Assembly (NCBI GenBank): GCA_036272195.1
Contig: DATAZE010000006.1
Span: forward strand, 1-64,000
Reading direction: 5' to 3'
Length of the DNA: 64,000 bases
Origin: DASXHY01 sp036272195
Lineage (GTDB): Bacteria; Verrucomicrobiota; Verrucomicrobiia; Limisphaerales; DASXHY01
Shown here: positions 54,444 to 62,808 of the stretch, one piece after another
Layout of the letters: each line of letters starts with the position of its first letter
Position numbering within the stretch: the stretch's first letter is position 1
Notes under the pieces: model-generated
What the model was told of the DNA's origin: nothing
Databases searched by the model: none
Seen by the model: the letters and a program-made list of their open reading frames with translations, nothing else
Made by a program: the position numbers and the translations under genes

Positions 54444-57400
54444 GGAACCTGCAGGATGTAGAATTGGTGAGCGTTGGTTCCCACGGCATTCGTCGAGGAG
54501 AAATTACCGCTGCCGTCAAAGGTACCGTTGGTGAGGACCGTCCAACTGGACAAGGGCTGGAACACATTCGTGGCGATCAGAATATGGTAGGTGCCAGCGG
54601 AACCCGTATTGTTGCTGCCGCTGATGATTATTTTGCCACCCGACACCGTGATTTTACCAATCGTCGGTCCAGCGGAAACTGCGATCACTTTAATCGTGCC
54701 ATTCGTCAGGCCGCTGCCGTCCCAAGCCAAACCGGCGCCGGGCGCCGGCGCGATCGTGGCGAAGGTTCCATTATAAGTCCCGGCGTTGAATAACTTGAAG
54801 CTGTCGCCAGCCGCCAGCGTGCCGGCCAGGTTCGACACATTCAACGTGCCGCCGTAAGTGATCGTGCCCGCGCAATTCAGCTGATCACTTGTGCCGGCGT
54901 TTTTGTTCACGTCCATCGCCGTCACACTCAACAAATGGATCGCATTGGTGACAGCCAACGTCCCGATTGTGTTCGCGCCGCCGGGTGAAACCGTTGCGTT
55001 GCCGCCGACGGTCAGGTTCCCGTTCACGGCGCCGTTGCCCTGCAATGTCTGGCTCCCGACCAACGTCAATGTCTGGTCGATCCGGCCGCTGACATCCAAC
55101 GTCGCACTGGCTGCCAGACTGATATTCGCGCTGCCCGAAATCGAGCCGTTGCCAATCAACGCAAGCACCATACCAGAACGGATGTCCGTGACGCCCTGGT
55201 AGGTATTGGCGGCGGCAAAGACCAATGGGGAACCGCCGTATTGATTCAGGTAGAAACCGCCCGTGCCGCTGATAACGTTGCTAAATGTAACCGGAGCATT
55301 GCCGATCTGGAAATTCGCAACGTCGTTAAGCGTGACCGTTCCTGCGATGGCAACGCCGCTACCGCTGCCGCCGTCCACACTGTAGAAATAAAGCCCCGCG
55401 TTGGTTTCCAGCACAAATGAGGTTTTCAGTCGGTAATCGCCGGGGCCGCCGCTGGGCTGATATTGCCAGGCAGCGGTGGGCAGGATATGGACGACTTTCG
55501 CGTATCCGTTATCGCCGACAGTAGTATCGCCATGCACGATGTTGAGAACAACGTTGGAGTGCAACGTGAGGATATTGGTGGGATTGCCCAAGCTGACGCC
55601 CAAAGCCCGGGTGTTCAAGGTTTGCTGGCTGCCGGCGCTTGTATAAAGATCAATATTTCCAAGGTTCGTATCAATGCCGATGTCTTTCCATTCTGAATAA
55701 CCCCCGATACTGACGGTAAGGTTGTAATTGCTGCCACCACTGCTCAAAGCGGTGCCTGCACCGGGATAACCCCAATCGAACCGCCCGGCGCCGCTGAATG
55801 TGGTATTGCCGATCAACTTAATGTTTTGGCCGAGACCGAGCGTGGCGCCGTCATCGTAAAGCGGGCCGCCAGTGAATTGTATGGCGCCCTGGCCGTTGGC
55901 ACCGGTGCCGGACACGACAATCGGCTTATTGCCAAAGCCGGCGTCGCCAGCCGGATAATTTCCAGACAAATTCACTGCCAGCGTGGCACCATTGCTAATG
56001 GTCAATGTTCCGTTGGGCGCTCCCGCCGCAGACGTGAGGCCATCAAGTTTCACGGTGCCGGCGGCGACTGTGAAGTTGCCGGTGAAATCGTTGACGTTGC
56101 TGATGGTCAGCGTGCTGCTGCCGAGTTTGACGATGCTCGCGGTGCCGCTGATCTTACCCGCGCCGCTGATCGAGTAATTCGCGCTCGAGTTATTCGTTAT
56201 CACGCTCGGCGCAACCACCTGTCCGCTGCCGATCATCAGGTTCGTCGCCGGATTCGCCGCAGTGAGAATTCGGTCATCCAGCAATACAACATCGGCGCTG
56301 TAGAACTGGTCTTCGACATGTGTGGTTAGGTTGGTCCAATTGAACGAACTTTGCACATCCCATTGGCCGTTGTTGCCATTGTTGTTCCACGCCAGGACGT
56401 TTGCCGCGCCTGTCACAACCAGTTTCACCTGGTGTGGCGTGCTGGTGTCGAGGGCGAAGCTGTAACGGGATGTGGCGGCGGTCGAAACTGTTCCGAAAGT
56501 GCCGTTGAGATTGCCGGAATAAGTCATCAGTACGTAACTGCCGCTGGCCAGTGTTCCCGTGAGCGGATTGATGACGATGTTGTTGCCGCCCGCGGTTAAA
56601 TCGCCTGTGACCGCAATCAGATCGTTGACTCCACCGCCAACGGTGGTAGTGGGGGCCAAGTCCATCGTCAAGCCGGCCGGGCCTTCCAGCGTGAGTCCTG
56701 CACCCGCGGTGAAAGTTCCCGCCGTGTTTATGTCGCCGGGGTAGAACGAACCGGAAACATCCACCAGGCCGTTCGCGGTGCCGCTGCCGGTGAGGAATGT
56801 ACCGGAAAGAGAGGTGATGCCGCTACCAATCAGGCCGTTGAGATTCATCTGGCCGTTATACAGCAGGATCCCGCCGGTGAACGAAGGACTGTTGCCCCAC
56901 AAGGTCGCCGTCCCATTGCCACCCGATTGGTAGAATGCGCCGGAGCCGCTGAGAACGTTGCTGAGCGTCAAAGATGTGCCCCCTCCGATACTAAACTGGC
57001 AGAAACCGGGTTCGAGTGTCATCCCCCCGTTTAATACATTGTTTCCGCCACCGACGCTGATAGTCGCGCCGCTTTGGAAATCGACCTGCTTGTTGACATT
57101 GACATTCGCTCCATAGAAAACCAGCTGCGCGCCGGCTGTCAGCGTCAGTATGCCGTTGGGGTTGCCAAGTGTCGTTGAACCAACCAATCCCCATTGGCCA
57201 GCCAACAAATTGATGTTGGCCAGAGCTGAGTCCGCTGAGACGTTATTCCACTGGAAGTAACCGGAGCCATTCAAAGTCAGGTTGTAGGCATGGCCACCCG
57301 TGCCCAAAGTAGCGTCGCTCAAATCCCAGCGATTGGGCATGGCAAAAGTTGTGTCACCAGACAGAATCACGCTGGGGGTGTAGCCATAAACCGCGCCGCC

Positions 57401-59749
57401 GCTGTCGGTGATCGCACCATTGCCACCCACACCTGAACCGGAAACCACCACCGGTTTCGATCCATAATTGCCGTTGATGTCCAAGGTGGATCCATCGGCC
57501 ACAACGATGCTGCCACTGCCTCCACCCAACGCGGATGAGCTGCCCACTACTAACGTGCTGCCGTTGGTGACCACCACGTTTCCGGTAAAGGTATTTGCAC
57601 CGCTGAGCGTAAGTGTGCTACCGCCCATTTGCACGATCGAGCCGGTTCCTGAAATGGTGTTGTTCACTGTCAAGCTGTCTAAACGAGCGTAAGCCAGATT
57701 GGCATTATCAGTGATGGAACCGGACGGCAAATTGCCGGCAGAATCGTTGTTGCCGACCTGTAGTGTGCCGCCGCTGATGGTAACTCCCCCGGAGAACGTA
57801 TTGTTTCCGGTATTGTCCATAACCAACGTTCCAGACCCTCGTTTTACCAGGCTGACGGAGCCGCCAATGTAACCACTGCCATCAAACGTATAGGCTGGCG
57901 AGGTGTTGCTGACCGTGATGCCCGCGGGCAAGACCGCGGTGGTGATGTTGACAGTATTATTGTTCGCCCCGTCTAAAAATCCCACGAAATCGCCATCGGC
58001 ATAATCAATTGCGCCGCCTGACGTCCAGTTTGCCGTAATGGTATCCCAGTTGCCGTTGATGGATCCCGTCCAGATCAAGGCGCCGGAGCCCGCGGTCAGC
58101 ACCAAATCAATGGTGGAGTTGGCGGAATTATTCATGAGATGGCCGGCATACAGCGCCGGCAGCGTGCCCAGCCCGAAATTATAGCCGGCGCCACCAATGC
58201 TACCGGAGTATTTGACCAGCGGAATCTGCACCGGATAACTGGAAAAGGCAGGCGTGGCGGTGATGTTGATGATGTTCGTTGTGCCGCCGGTCGTGAGGCT
58301 TGTAACCACGATGTTATTGGAAGACGAAGGGGACGCCAACCCGAGGTTTAAAGTCGAATTAGTGGTGGTCAAAGCGTTGATGGGAGCCGCGATCGTTCCG
58401 CCTGTGCCGGAAAGCGTCAACGAACCGTTTTTCAAGCTGATAGTGCTTGCCCCACCTCCACCGACAATATTGTTGGCCACCACCGCACCGCCATTGGCGT
58501 TGAGGGTGCCGGCTGAACCGGGCGTCAGCGTGCCGGTGACTGCAGCCAGGGTCAGCGTGCTGTTAACCGTCAGCGTCGCGCTGCTGCCGATATTGACGAT
58601 GCCCACGCCCATGCCGCCGCTGCTGATTCCCTGGTTGCCGATGGTGGCGTTGTTCACATTGACGTTGCCGTTGTTAAAACTCAAGGTGCCCTGTGAATTG
58701 GCTCCGGCGTTGCCACCCTGGCCCAGTTGCATCGTGCCCGCCATTACCGTGACGTTGCCTCCCGTAAAATCGCAAAGGCTGGTGCCGGCAACTTGCGAAT
58801 TGCCATTGGCGTTGCCGATATAAAAGTTAACGATACGTCCATCGGCGCCATTGCCACCCAAATAGGCCACCGGCACATTGGGCCCGCCCACAAAGCCCGG
58901 GTTGAAGGCCATCACGGCCCCGGCCGGCCCGGTGCCCGGGCCGCCCACAACCAGGTTGCCGGTGCCGGTCAGGATGTAGTTGTTAATCCCCAGATAAACC
59001 CCGCACGTCATGGAGTTGGTGCCGGGCGTGTTGCAGATTTGAAAATCATTCCCCAGGGAAATCACGTTGGTCCTGGCCAAATACAACGTGCCATTTTCGT
59101 TGGGTGTGAAGCTGTTTTGGGATTGGTTTCCGTAGGCCACATGGATGAAATTGCCGCTGCCCGCGCCCGTGCTTGCGTTGAAGGTGTCCAGACCTGAAAG
59201 ATCCAGCGTGATATTATGGCTGTCGCCCGGCGTTGGCGATCCTTGGCCCACCCAAAGATTGGCACCCGTGCCTGGCATACTTAGCGTTCCGCCACTGCCT
59301 GTGAGGGTGATCGTCTCTACCGCATTGGCCGGAGCAGGGGTGCTTCCATTCAACTGGTCGGCCCCCACGGTCAGGTAGCCGTGATTGCCCACCCCAACTA
59401 CCAGGGTGACGCCCGGGTTAATCAGCGTGGTGTAATTACCGTTGGTAGCGACATAGTCCAGTTCCCAGATGGGCACCTGCGCGACACCGGTAGTGGCATC
59501 CAGAACGTTGTTGACGGTTAAATCATTATTGGCGTTGGCCCCGACACCGGTGAATTCCACCTCATTAAAATAAGTTTGAACTGCGGAAGTCCAATTGGCG
59601 GCATCGGTCCAATTGGTCGTGGCGGTCACGCCGGGTACGCCGGCCCAATAGTCATTCCCGGCTTTCGCCGAACGGGCAATCAACAGGCAAAGAGTAGAGG
59701 CAAGCAGCAATCCAAGACGATGGGGGAGCACTGGCGTCAGAGGTTTCAT
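54440..59749 (-). CDS. Giant secreted autotransporter-associated beta-strand-repeat protein
   Basis: A 1769-residue protein with a signal peptide (MKPLTPVLPHRLGLLLASTL, cut near AKAGND). Almost all of it is beta-strand-repeat sequence rich in Gly, Asn, Thr and Ser. Typical repeats are SLVKRGSGTLVMDNTGNNTF, SIVQMGGSTLTLSGANTFTG and SIVKLGSSTLTISNVNDFTG, which form a long beta-solenoid. It has no autotransporter barrel. The C-terminal ~65 residues (YHILIATNVFQPLSSW, ending FYILQVP) match the shared C-terminal domain. Neighbours suggest a surface adhesin or glycan-capture fibre. Repeats make the central part prone to assembly or alignment error. Confidence 0.87.
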   Translation of the reverse strand: MKPLTPVLPHRLGLLLASTLCLLIARSAKAGNDYWAGVPGVTATTNWTDAANWTSAVQTYFNEVEFTGVGANANNDLTVNNVLDATTGVAQVPIWELDYVATNGNYTTLINPGVTLVVGVGNHGYLTVGADQLNGSTPAPANAVETITLTGSGGTLSMPGTGANLWVGQGSPTPGDSHNITLDLSGLDTFNASTGAGSGNFIHVAYGNQSQNSFTPNENGTLYLARTNVISLGNDFQICNTPGTNSMTCGVYLGINNYILTGTGNLVVGGPGTGPAGAVMAFNPGFVGGPNVPVAYLGGNGADGRIVNFYIGNANGNSQVAGTSLCDFTGGNVTVMAGTMQLGQGGNAGANSQGTLSFNNGNVNVNNATIGNQGISSGGMGVGIVNIGSSATLTVNSTLTLAAVTGTLTPGSAGTLNANGGAVVANNIVGGGGASTISLKNGSLTLSGTGGTIAAPINALTTTNSTLNLGLASPSSSNNIVVTSLTTGGTTNIINITATPAFSSYPVQIPLVKYSGSIGGAGYNFGLGTLPALYAGHLMNNSANSTIDLVLTAGSGALIWTGSINGNWDTITANWTSGGAIDYADGDFVGFLDGANNNTVNITTAVLPAGITVSNTSPAYTFDGSGYIGGSVSLVKRGSGTLVMDNTGNNTFSGGVTISGGTLQVGNNDSAGNLPSGSITDNANLAYARLDSLTVNNTISGTGSIVQMGGSTLTLSGANTFTGNVVVTNGSTLVVGSSSALGGGSGSIVVADGSTLDINGNYGSKPVVVSGSGVGGNGAITDSGGAVYGYTPSVILSGDTTFAMPNRWDLSDATLGTGGHAYNLTLNGSGYFQWNNVSADSALANINLLAGQWGLVGSTTLGNPNGILTLTAGAQLVFYGANVNVNKQVDFQSGATISVGGGNNVLNGGMTLEPGFCQFSIGGGTSLTLSNVLSGSGAFYQSGGNGTATLWGNSPSFTGGILLYNGQMNLNGLIGSGITSLSGTFLTGSGTANGLVDVSGSFYPGDINTAGTFTAGAGLTLEGPAGLTMDLAPTTTVGGGVNDLIAVTGDLTAGGNNIVINPLTGTLASGSYVLMTYSGNLNGTFGTVSTAATSRYSFALDTSTPHQVKLVVTGAANVLAWNNNGNNGQWDVQSSFNWTNLTTHVEDQFYSADVVLLDDRILTAANPATNLMIGSGQVVAPSVITNNSSANYSISGAGKISGTASIVKLGSSTLTISNVNDFTGNFTVAAGTVKLDGLTSAAGAPNGTLTISNGATLAVNLSGNYPAGDAGFGNKPIVVSGTGANGQGAIQFTGGPLYDDGATLGLGQNIKLIGNTTFSGAGRFDWGYPGAGTALSSGGSNYNLTVSIGGYSEWKDIGIDTNLGNIDLYTSAGSQQTLNTRALGVSLGNPTNILTLHSNVVLNIVHGDTTVGDNGYAKVVHILPTAAWQYQPSGGPGDYRLKTSFVLETNAGLYFYSVDGGSGSGVAIAGTVTLNDVANFQIGNAPVTFSNVISGTGGFYLNQYGGSPLVFAAANTYQGVTDIRSGMVLALIGNGSISGSANISLAASATLDVSGRIDQTLTLVGSQTLQGNGAVNGNLTVGGNATVSPGGANTIGTLAVTNAIHLLSVTAMDVNKNAGTSDQLNCAGTITYGGTLNVSNLAGTLAAGDSFKLFNAGTYNGTFATIAPAPGAGLAWDGSGLTNGTIKVIAVSAGPTIGKITVSGGKIIISGSNNTGSAGTYHILIATNVFQPLSSWTVLTNGTFDGSGNFSSTNAVGTNAHQFYILQVP

Positions 59750-59815
59750 TGGGTGTTTGAATTCGGAGTTTGTGTTGGACGCTTGCCACTCTGGGGCAAA
59801 TGAGTCAGAGATGGA

Positions 59816-59850
59816 ATGGACAACTCAACGGAGAGCATGGACAATTGTCC
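59816..59850. promoter_or_regulatory. 21-bp-phased direct repeats and palindrome upstream of the 1769-residue protein gene
   Basis: ATGGACAA occurs at 59816-59823 and again at 59837-59844, exactly 21 bp apart (two helical turns). The second copy is part of the perfect palindrome GGACAATTGTCC (59839-59850). AraC-type regulators typically bind two direct half-sites at about this spacing, and an AraC gene ends 51 bp away. The sites are 67-101 bp upstream of the start at 59749. Confidence 0.45.
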
Positions 59851-59900
59851 GGTCGCTTCCCTGGTCAGCTTGTCTGCAAAAGCTGGAGATTTCCAGCCTC

Positions 59901-60800
59901 TTAGAGAATATAACGGCGGCGATGCTCCGATGGAGAGTGGCCGTGGAGCTTGGTGAAAGCGCGTGAGAAGTAAAACTGGTCCGAAAACCCAAGCTGCTCG
60001 CTGATGGCTTTAATGGACAAATTCGTGCTGTTCAGCAATTGCACGGCGCGCTGCATACGCAAGTGGTTCAAATACATCAACGGCGCGTAGCCGGTCACCC
60101 GCCGAAAAATCTCCGTGTAATGGGACCGCGATAAATTCACCACGGCGGCCAGCGTTGCGATGCGCAACGGCTCGCGCAAATGCTGCTTCATAAAATCGAT
60201 GCTCTTTGTGATGCGCTCTTTGATGTCACCCTCGCCATGCCAGAATTCATCCTTATGTCGCAGGATGACACCCATCAGATGCGTAAGCGAATGCGCCGCG
60301 TAAGTAAGGTGCGTCAAGGTTGAGCCGTGCTCCAACCCTTCCAGGACATCCTCAAACAGCGAAAACAATTGGACGTCGCCGCCTAGCCGGACGACGGGCT
60401 TGTCTTCGGTGACTTCCAATTTTTCCAGATAGAACGGAACGTTTGATCCGACCGCGTGAAACCAGTGAATGGTCCAGGGCTGCTTTTTTGCCGCGCCATA
60501 AATGTGGGGCGTGGAAGCCGGAATCACGAGCAATTGATCTTCGGCCACTTCGTGCCGCCGGCCCGCCATTTCGCACCAGCCATTGCCGCGCGCGCAATAA
60601 ATGAAGACGGCCTCGGGGCAACCCCTTTCGCGAGTACATTTGTGACCGTGCGCGCGAGGATAAAATCCAGCATCAGTCGGCAGCAAATGCTTTAGTAATG
60701 GCTGTTGCATCGCCACGGAAACGACCGGCCGCGGCACGACAATGAGTCGTTCACCGGGAAAACCCTCGTGCTTGTCTCGCCTTTTCGCTGACGGTTCCAT
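59901..60800 (-). CDS. AraC-family transcriptional regulator of the glycan locus
   Basis: A 299-residue regulator. The N-terminal cupin-type sensor (residues ~40-150) has FIYCARGNGWCEMAGRRHEV and LLVIPASTPHIYG, the arrangement seen in MelR/RhaR-like sugar sensors. The C-terminal double helix-turn-helix is clear (LRIATLAAVVNLSRSHYTEI, IKAISEQLGFSDQFYFSRAF). It lies upstream of, and in the same direction as, the large minus-strand glycan operon, 151 bp from the giant protein gene. It probably activates that operon in response to a released sugar. Confidence 0.9.
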   Translation of the reverse strand: MEPSAKRRDKHEGFPGERLIVVPRPVVSVAMQQPLLKHLLPTDAGFYPRAHGHKCTRERGCPEAVFIYCARGNGWCEMAGRRHEVAEDQLLVIPASTPHIYGAAKKQPWTIHWFHAVGSNVPFYLEKLEVTEDKPVVRLGGDVQLFSLFEDVLEGLEHGSTLTHLTYAAHSLTHLMGVILRHKDEFWHGEGDIKERITKSIDFMKQHLREPLRIATLAAVVNLSRSHYTEIFRRVTGYAPLMYLNHLRMQRAVQLLNSTNLSIKAISEQLGFSDQFYFSRAFTKLHGHSPSEHRRRYIL

Positions 60801-60999
60801 AGTGGGGCCAGATTCTATTGCGACTGCACCACATTTAATACAGCAGCCGCATCAATGAACAGCATGTCATTAAAGCGGCAAATTTATCAAGGGGATGCGG
60901 CGGGTCTGTGCCTTAATTTTGCGAAACGCGGAATTAACCTGCCGCCGGCGTCTCGCTGGCCGGGCAAAATCGAGTCTCCTGGCAAGATGCTGAAAGCCG

Positions 61000-61410
61000 T
61001 TATCGAACCGGCTCCACAACCACCGCTACCAGACCCAGATCCGGATGGGCGATTTTTTGGAAGGCCGCGCGGCCAAGGTCGATGACGCGTCCTTGCTGGA
61101 CAAGGTCTTTGGCCGGACCGCGATCGGTAATGGTCACCATCACACTGCGTGATTCAAAATGCGGAGAACTGATGGTGACGCGGACGTGCGTCCCGAGCGG
61201 GTAAAACCAGGACGCGGCGGTAAATTTATCAGGATCGAAACGGTGCCCATTGGCCATCAACCTGCCGCGATGCTCCTCCCCGTACCACGAGGCGAATCCT
61301 TGTTGTTGTGACTTCTGAACGAGTTCCGCATGTGCGACGGGAGCCGCTGCGAAAATAAACGCGCAACACCACAACAACGGAACGGCTGGTTTAAAGGCCG
61401 TCTTTTTCAT
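61000..61410 (-). CDS. RlpA-like septal-ring / double-psi beta-barrel protein
   Basis: A 136-residue secreted protein. A signal peptide (about residues 1-26) precedes a double-psi beta-barrel with GFASWYGEEHRGRLMANGHRFD, AASWFYPLGTHVRVT and ITDRGPAKDLVQQGRVIDLG. The ITDRGP..R.IDLS-type block is diagnostic of RlpA. Some RlpA proteins cleave naked glycan strands of peptidoglycan, and others are inactive. There is no SPOR domain and no lipobox. The start is ATG at 61410; a longer frame from 61515 would add residues before the signal peptide. Confidence 0.9.
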   Translation of the reverse strand: MKKTAFKPAVPLLWCCAFIFAAAPVAHAELVQKSQQQGFASWYGEEHRGRLMANGHRFDPDKFTAASWFYPLGTHVRVTISSPHFESRSVMVTITDRGPAKDLVQQGRVIDLGRAAFQKIAHPDLGLVAVVVEPVR

Positions 61411-61629
61411 CGTGAAGTATTTTGAGCCAATATCATCCAGTCGAAAATGGGGTCTTCCCCTCAAAAAGAACGCGGCGAATTGCTCCCGGGGCCGATCCGA
61501 AAAAACGGAGATCAAGCCGCGATTTCGCCGCGCCGTGGGGCGGTTCCCTCCCGGATTATCGGGTATTTGCCCACTTCAAAGCCGCGTTCCTCCGCCTACG
61601 ATGAGTCCGTCGTGAATAAAAACATTACA

Positions 61630-62766
61630 ATGGCCGCGCCGCCCATGGTCTCGATTGGCATCATTGCCTGGAACGAAGAACAAGGCATTGGCGCGATGCT
61701 CGAAACCGTTTTTCAACAATCGCTTTTCGCCGAGTTGGGCAGTCGCGGGCAGCGCTGTGAAATTATTTGTGTCACCAACGGTTGCACGGATCGAACGCCC
61801 GAGGTTGTGGCGGAAATTTTCGCGCGCAAAAGCTGGGAGCATCCCGGGGCGGCTAATTTTTCCTGCCGCGTCATGAATGTTTCGACGCGGGGCAAAATAA
61901 ACGCCTGGAACAAATTCGTGCATTCATTTTCCGCGCGTGACGCCAAATATCTGTTCCTGATGGACGCGGATATTTTGATTCATCCGCGCGAAACGCTTTG
62001 GAACATGGTGGACACGCTGGAAAAAAACCGCGAAGCCAGCGTCTCGGTGGACCTGCCCCGCAAGGACATCTCTTTCAAGGCGCAAAAAACCTTTTGGGAC
62101 CGGATGTCGCTTGGCATGTCACAAATGACCGGTTCGGCGAGGGGACAGCTTTGCGGCCAGCTTTATTGCATCCGTGCCGAGGTCGCGCGAAACATTTATT
62201 TGCCCAGGGACCTCTGCGCGTGCGACGACGGTTTCATCAAGGCCCTGGTGTGCACCGATTTTCTGATGCATCAGGTCTGGCCCTGGCGCATCGTGGCGGC
62301 AGCGGATGCGGCCCATACCTTCGAGGCCTATGTCTCTCCGGCGGGAATTCTCAAAAATCAAAAACGGCAGATGATCGGGCAAACCATCGTCCACATCCTC
62401 GTGGACGGTTATTTAAGAAAGCTGCCCGTCGCCAAGCGAATGAAACTGGCGGATGCCTTGAGTGAGAAAGAACAGGCAGACCCCAACTGGCTCAAGCAAT
62501 TGATCGCGGAACATCTTCGACGCACGCGATTTTGCTGGCAGTTGTACCCAGGTCTGCTGAGTCATCGTTTCAAACGTCTGGCGCCCTTGAACTGGTTCAG
62601 CCGCATTGCCTGTTTTCCCGCTGCCATGGCGGGAGCTTTCGTGGCGCTGGCTTCAAGTTTCATGGCCTACACGTCGCTCAAAAAGGGAACCACCGACTAC
62701 TGGCCGCGCGCTGAGCGCGGGCGTCTCAAAGAGTTCGAGTTGGAACGAGCGACCAGTGACGCGTAG
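61630..62766 (+). CDS. Family 2 glycosyltransferase
   Basis: A 378-residue enzyme. The GT-A nucleotide-sugar fold starts at once (VSIGIIAWNEEQGIGAMLET), with VTNGCTDRTPEVVA and the DxD-like metal site in FLMDADILIHP. C-terminal hydrophobic segments (around FPAAMAGAFVALASSFMAY) suggest membrane association. It probably extends an exopolysaccharide with the ligase-like protein encoded 42 bp downstream. The start is uncertain: ATG at 61630 is chosen, GTG at 61612 is possible, and a longer open frame from 61447 lacks family sequence. Confidence 0.88.
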   Translation: MAAPPMVSIGIIAWNEEQGIGAMLETVFQQSLFAELGSRGQRCEIICVTNGCTDRTPEVVAEIFARKSWEHPGAANFSCRVMNVSTRGKINAWNKFVHSFSARDAKYLFLMDADILIHPRETLWNMVDTLEKNREASVSVDLPRKDISFKAQKTFWDRMSLGMSQMTGSARGQLCGQLYCIRAEVARNIYLPRDLCACDDGFIKALVCTDFLMHQVWPWRIVAAADAAHTFEAYVSPAGILKNQKRQMIGQTIVHILVDGYLRKLPVAKRMKLADALSEKEQADPNWLKQLIAEHLRRTRFCWQLYPGLLSHRFKRLAPLNWFSRIACFPAAMAGAFVALASSFMAYTSLKKGTTDYWPRAERGRLKEFELERATSDA

Positions 62767-62808
62767 CCAGACCTTCGCCGCACCATTGGTTGCCGAAATC
62801 ATTTTGAG

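Noticed and set aside
54440..59749. Internal repetition as a CRISPR array or tandem DNA repeat
   Set aside because: The repetition is at the protein level (beta-strand repeats) with diverged DNA. There are no fixed-length repeats with unique spacers.
60855..61085. Possible 76-residue plus-strand gene between AraC and RlpA
   Set aside because: Proline-rich nonsense-like tail, overlaps the RlpA gene on the other strand, and has no ribosome-binding site or family resemblance.
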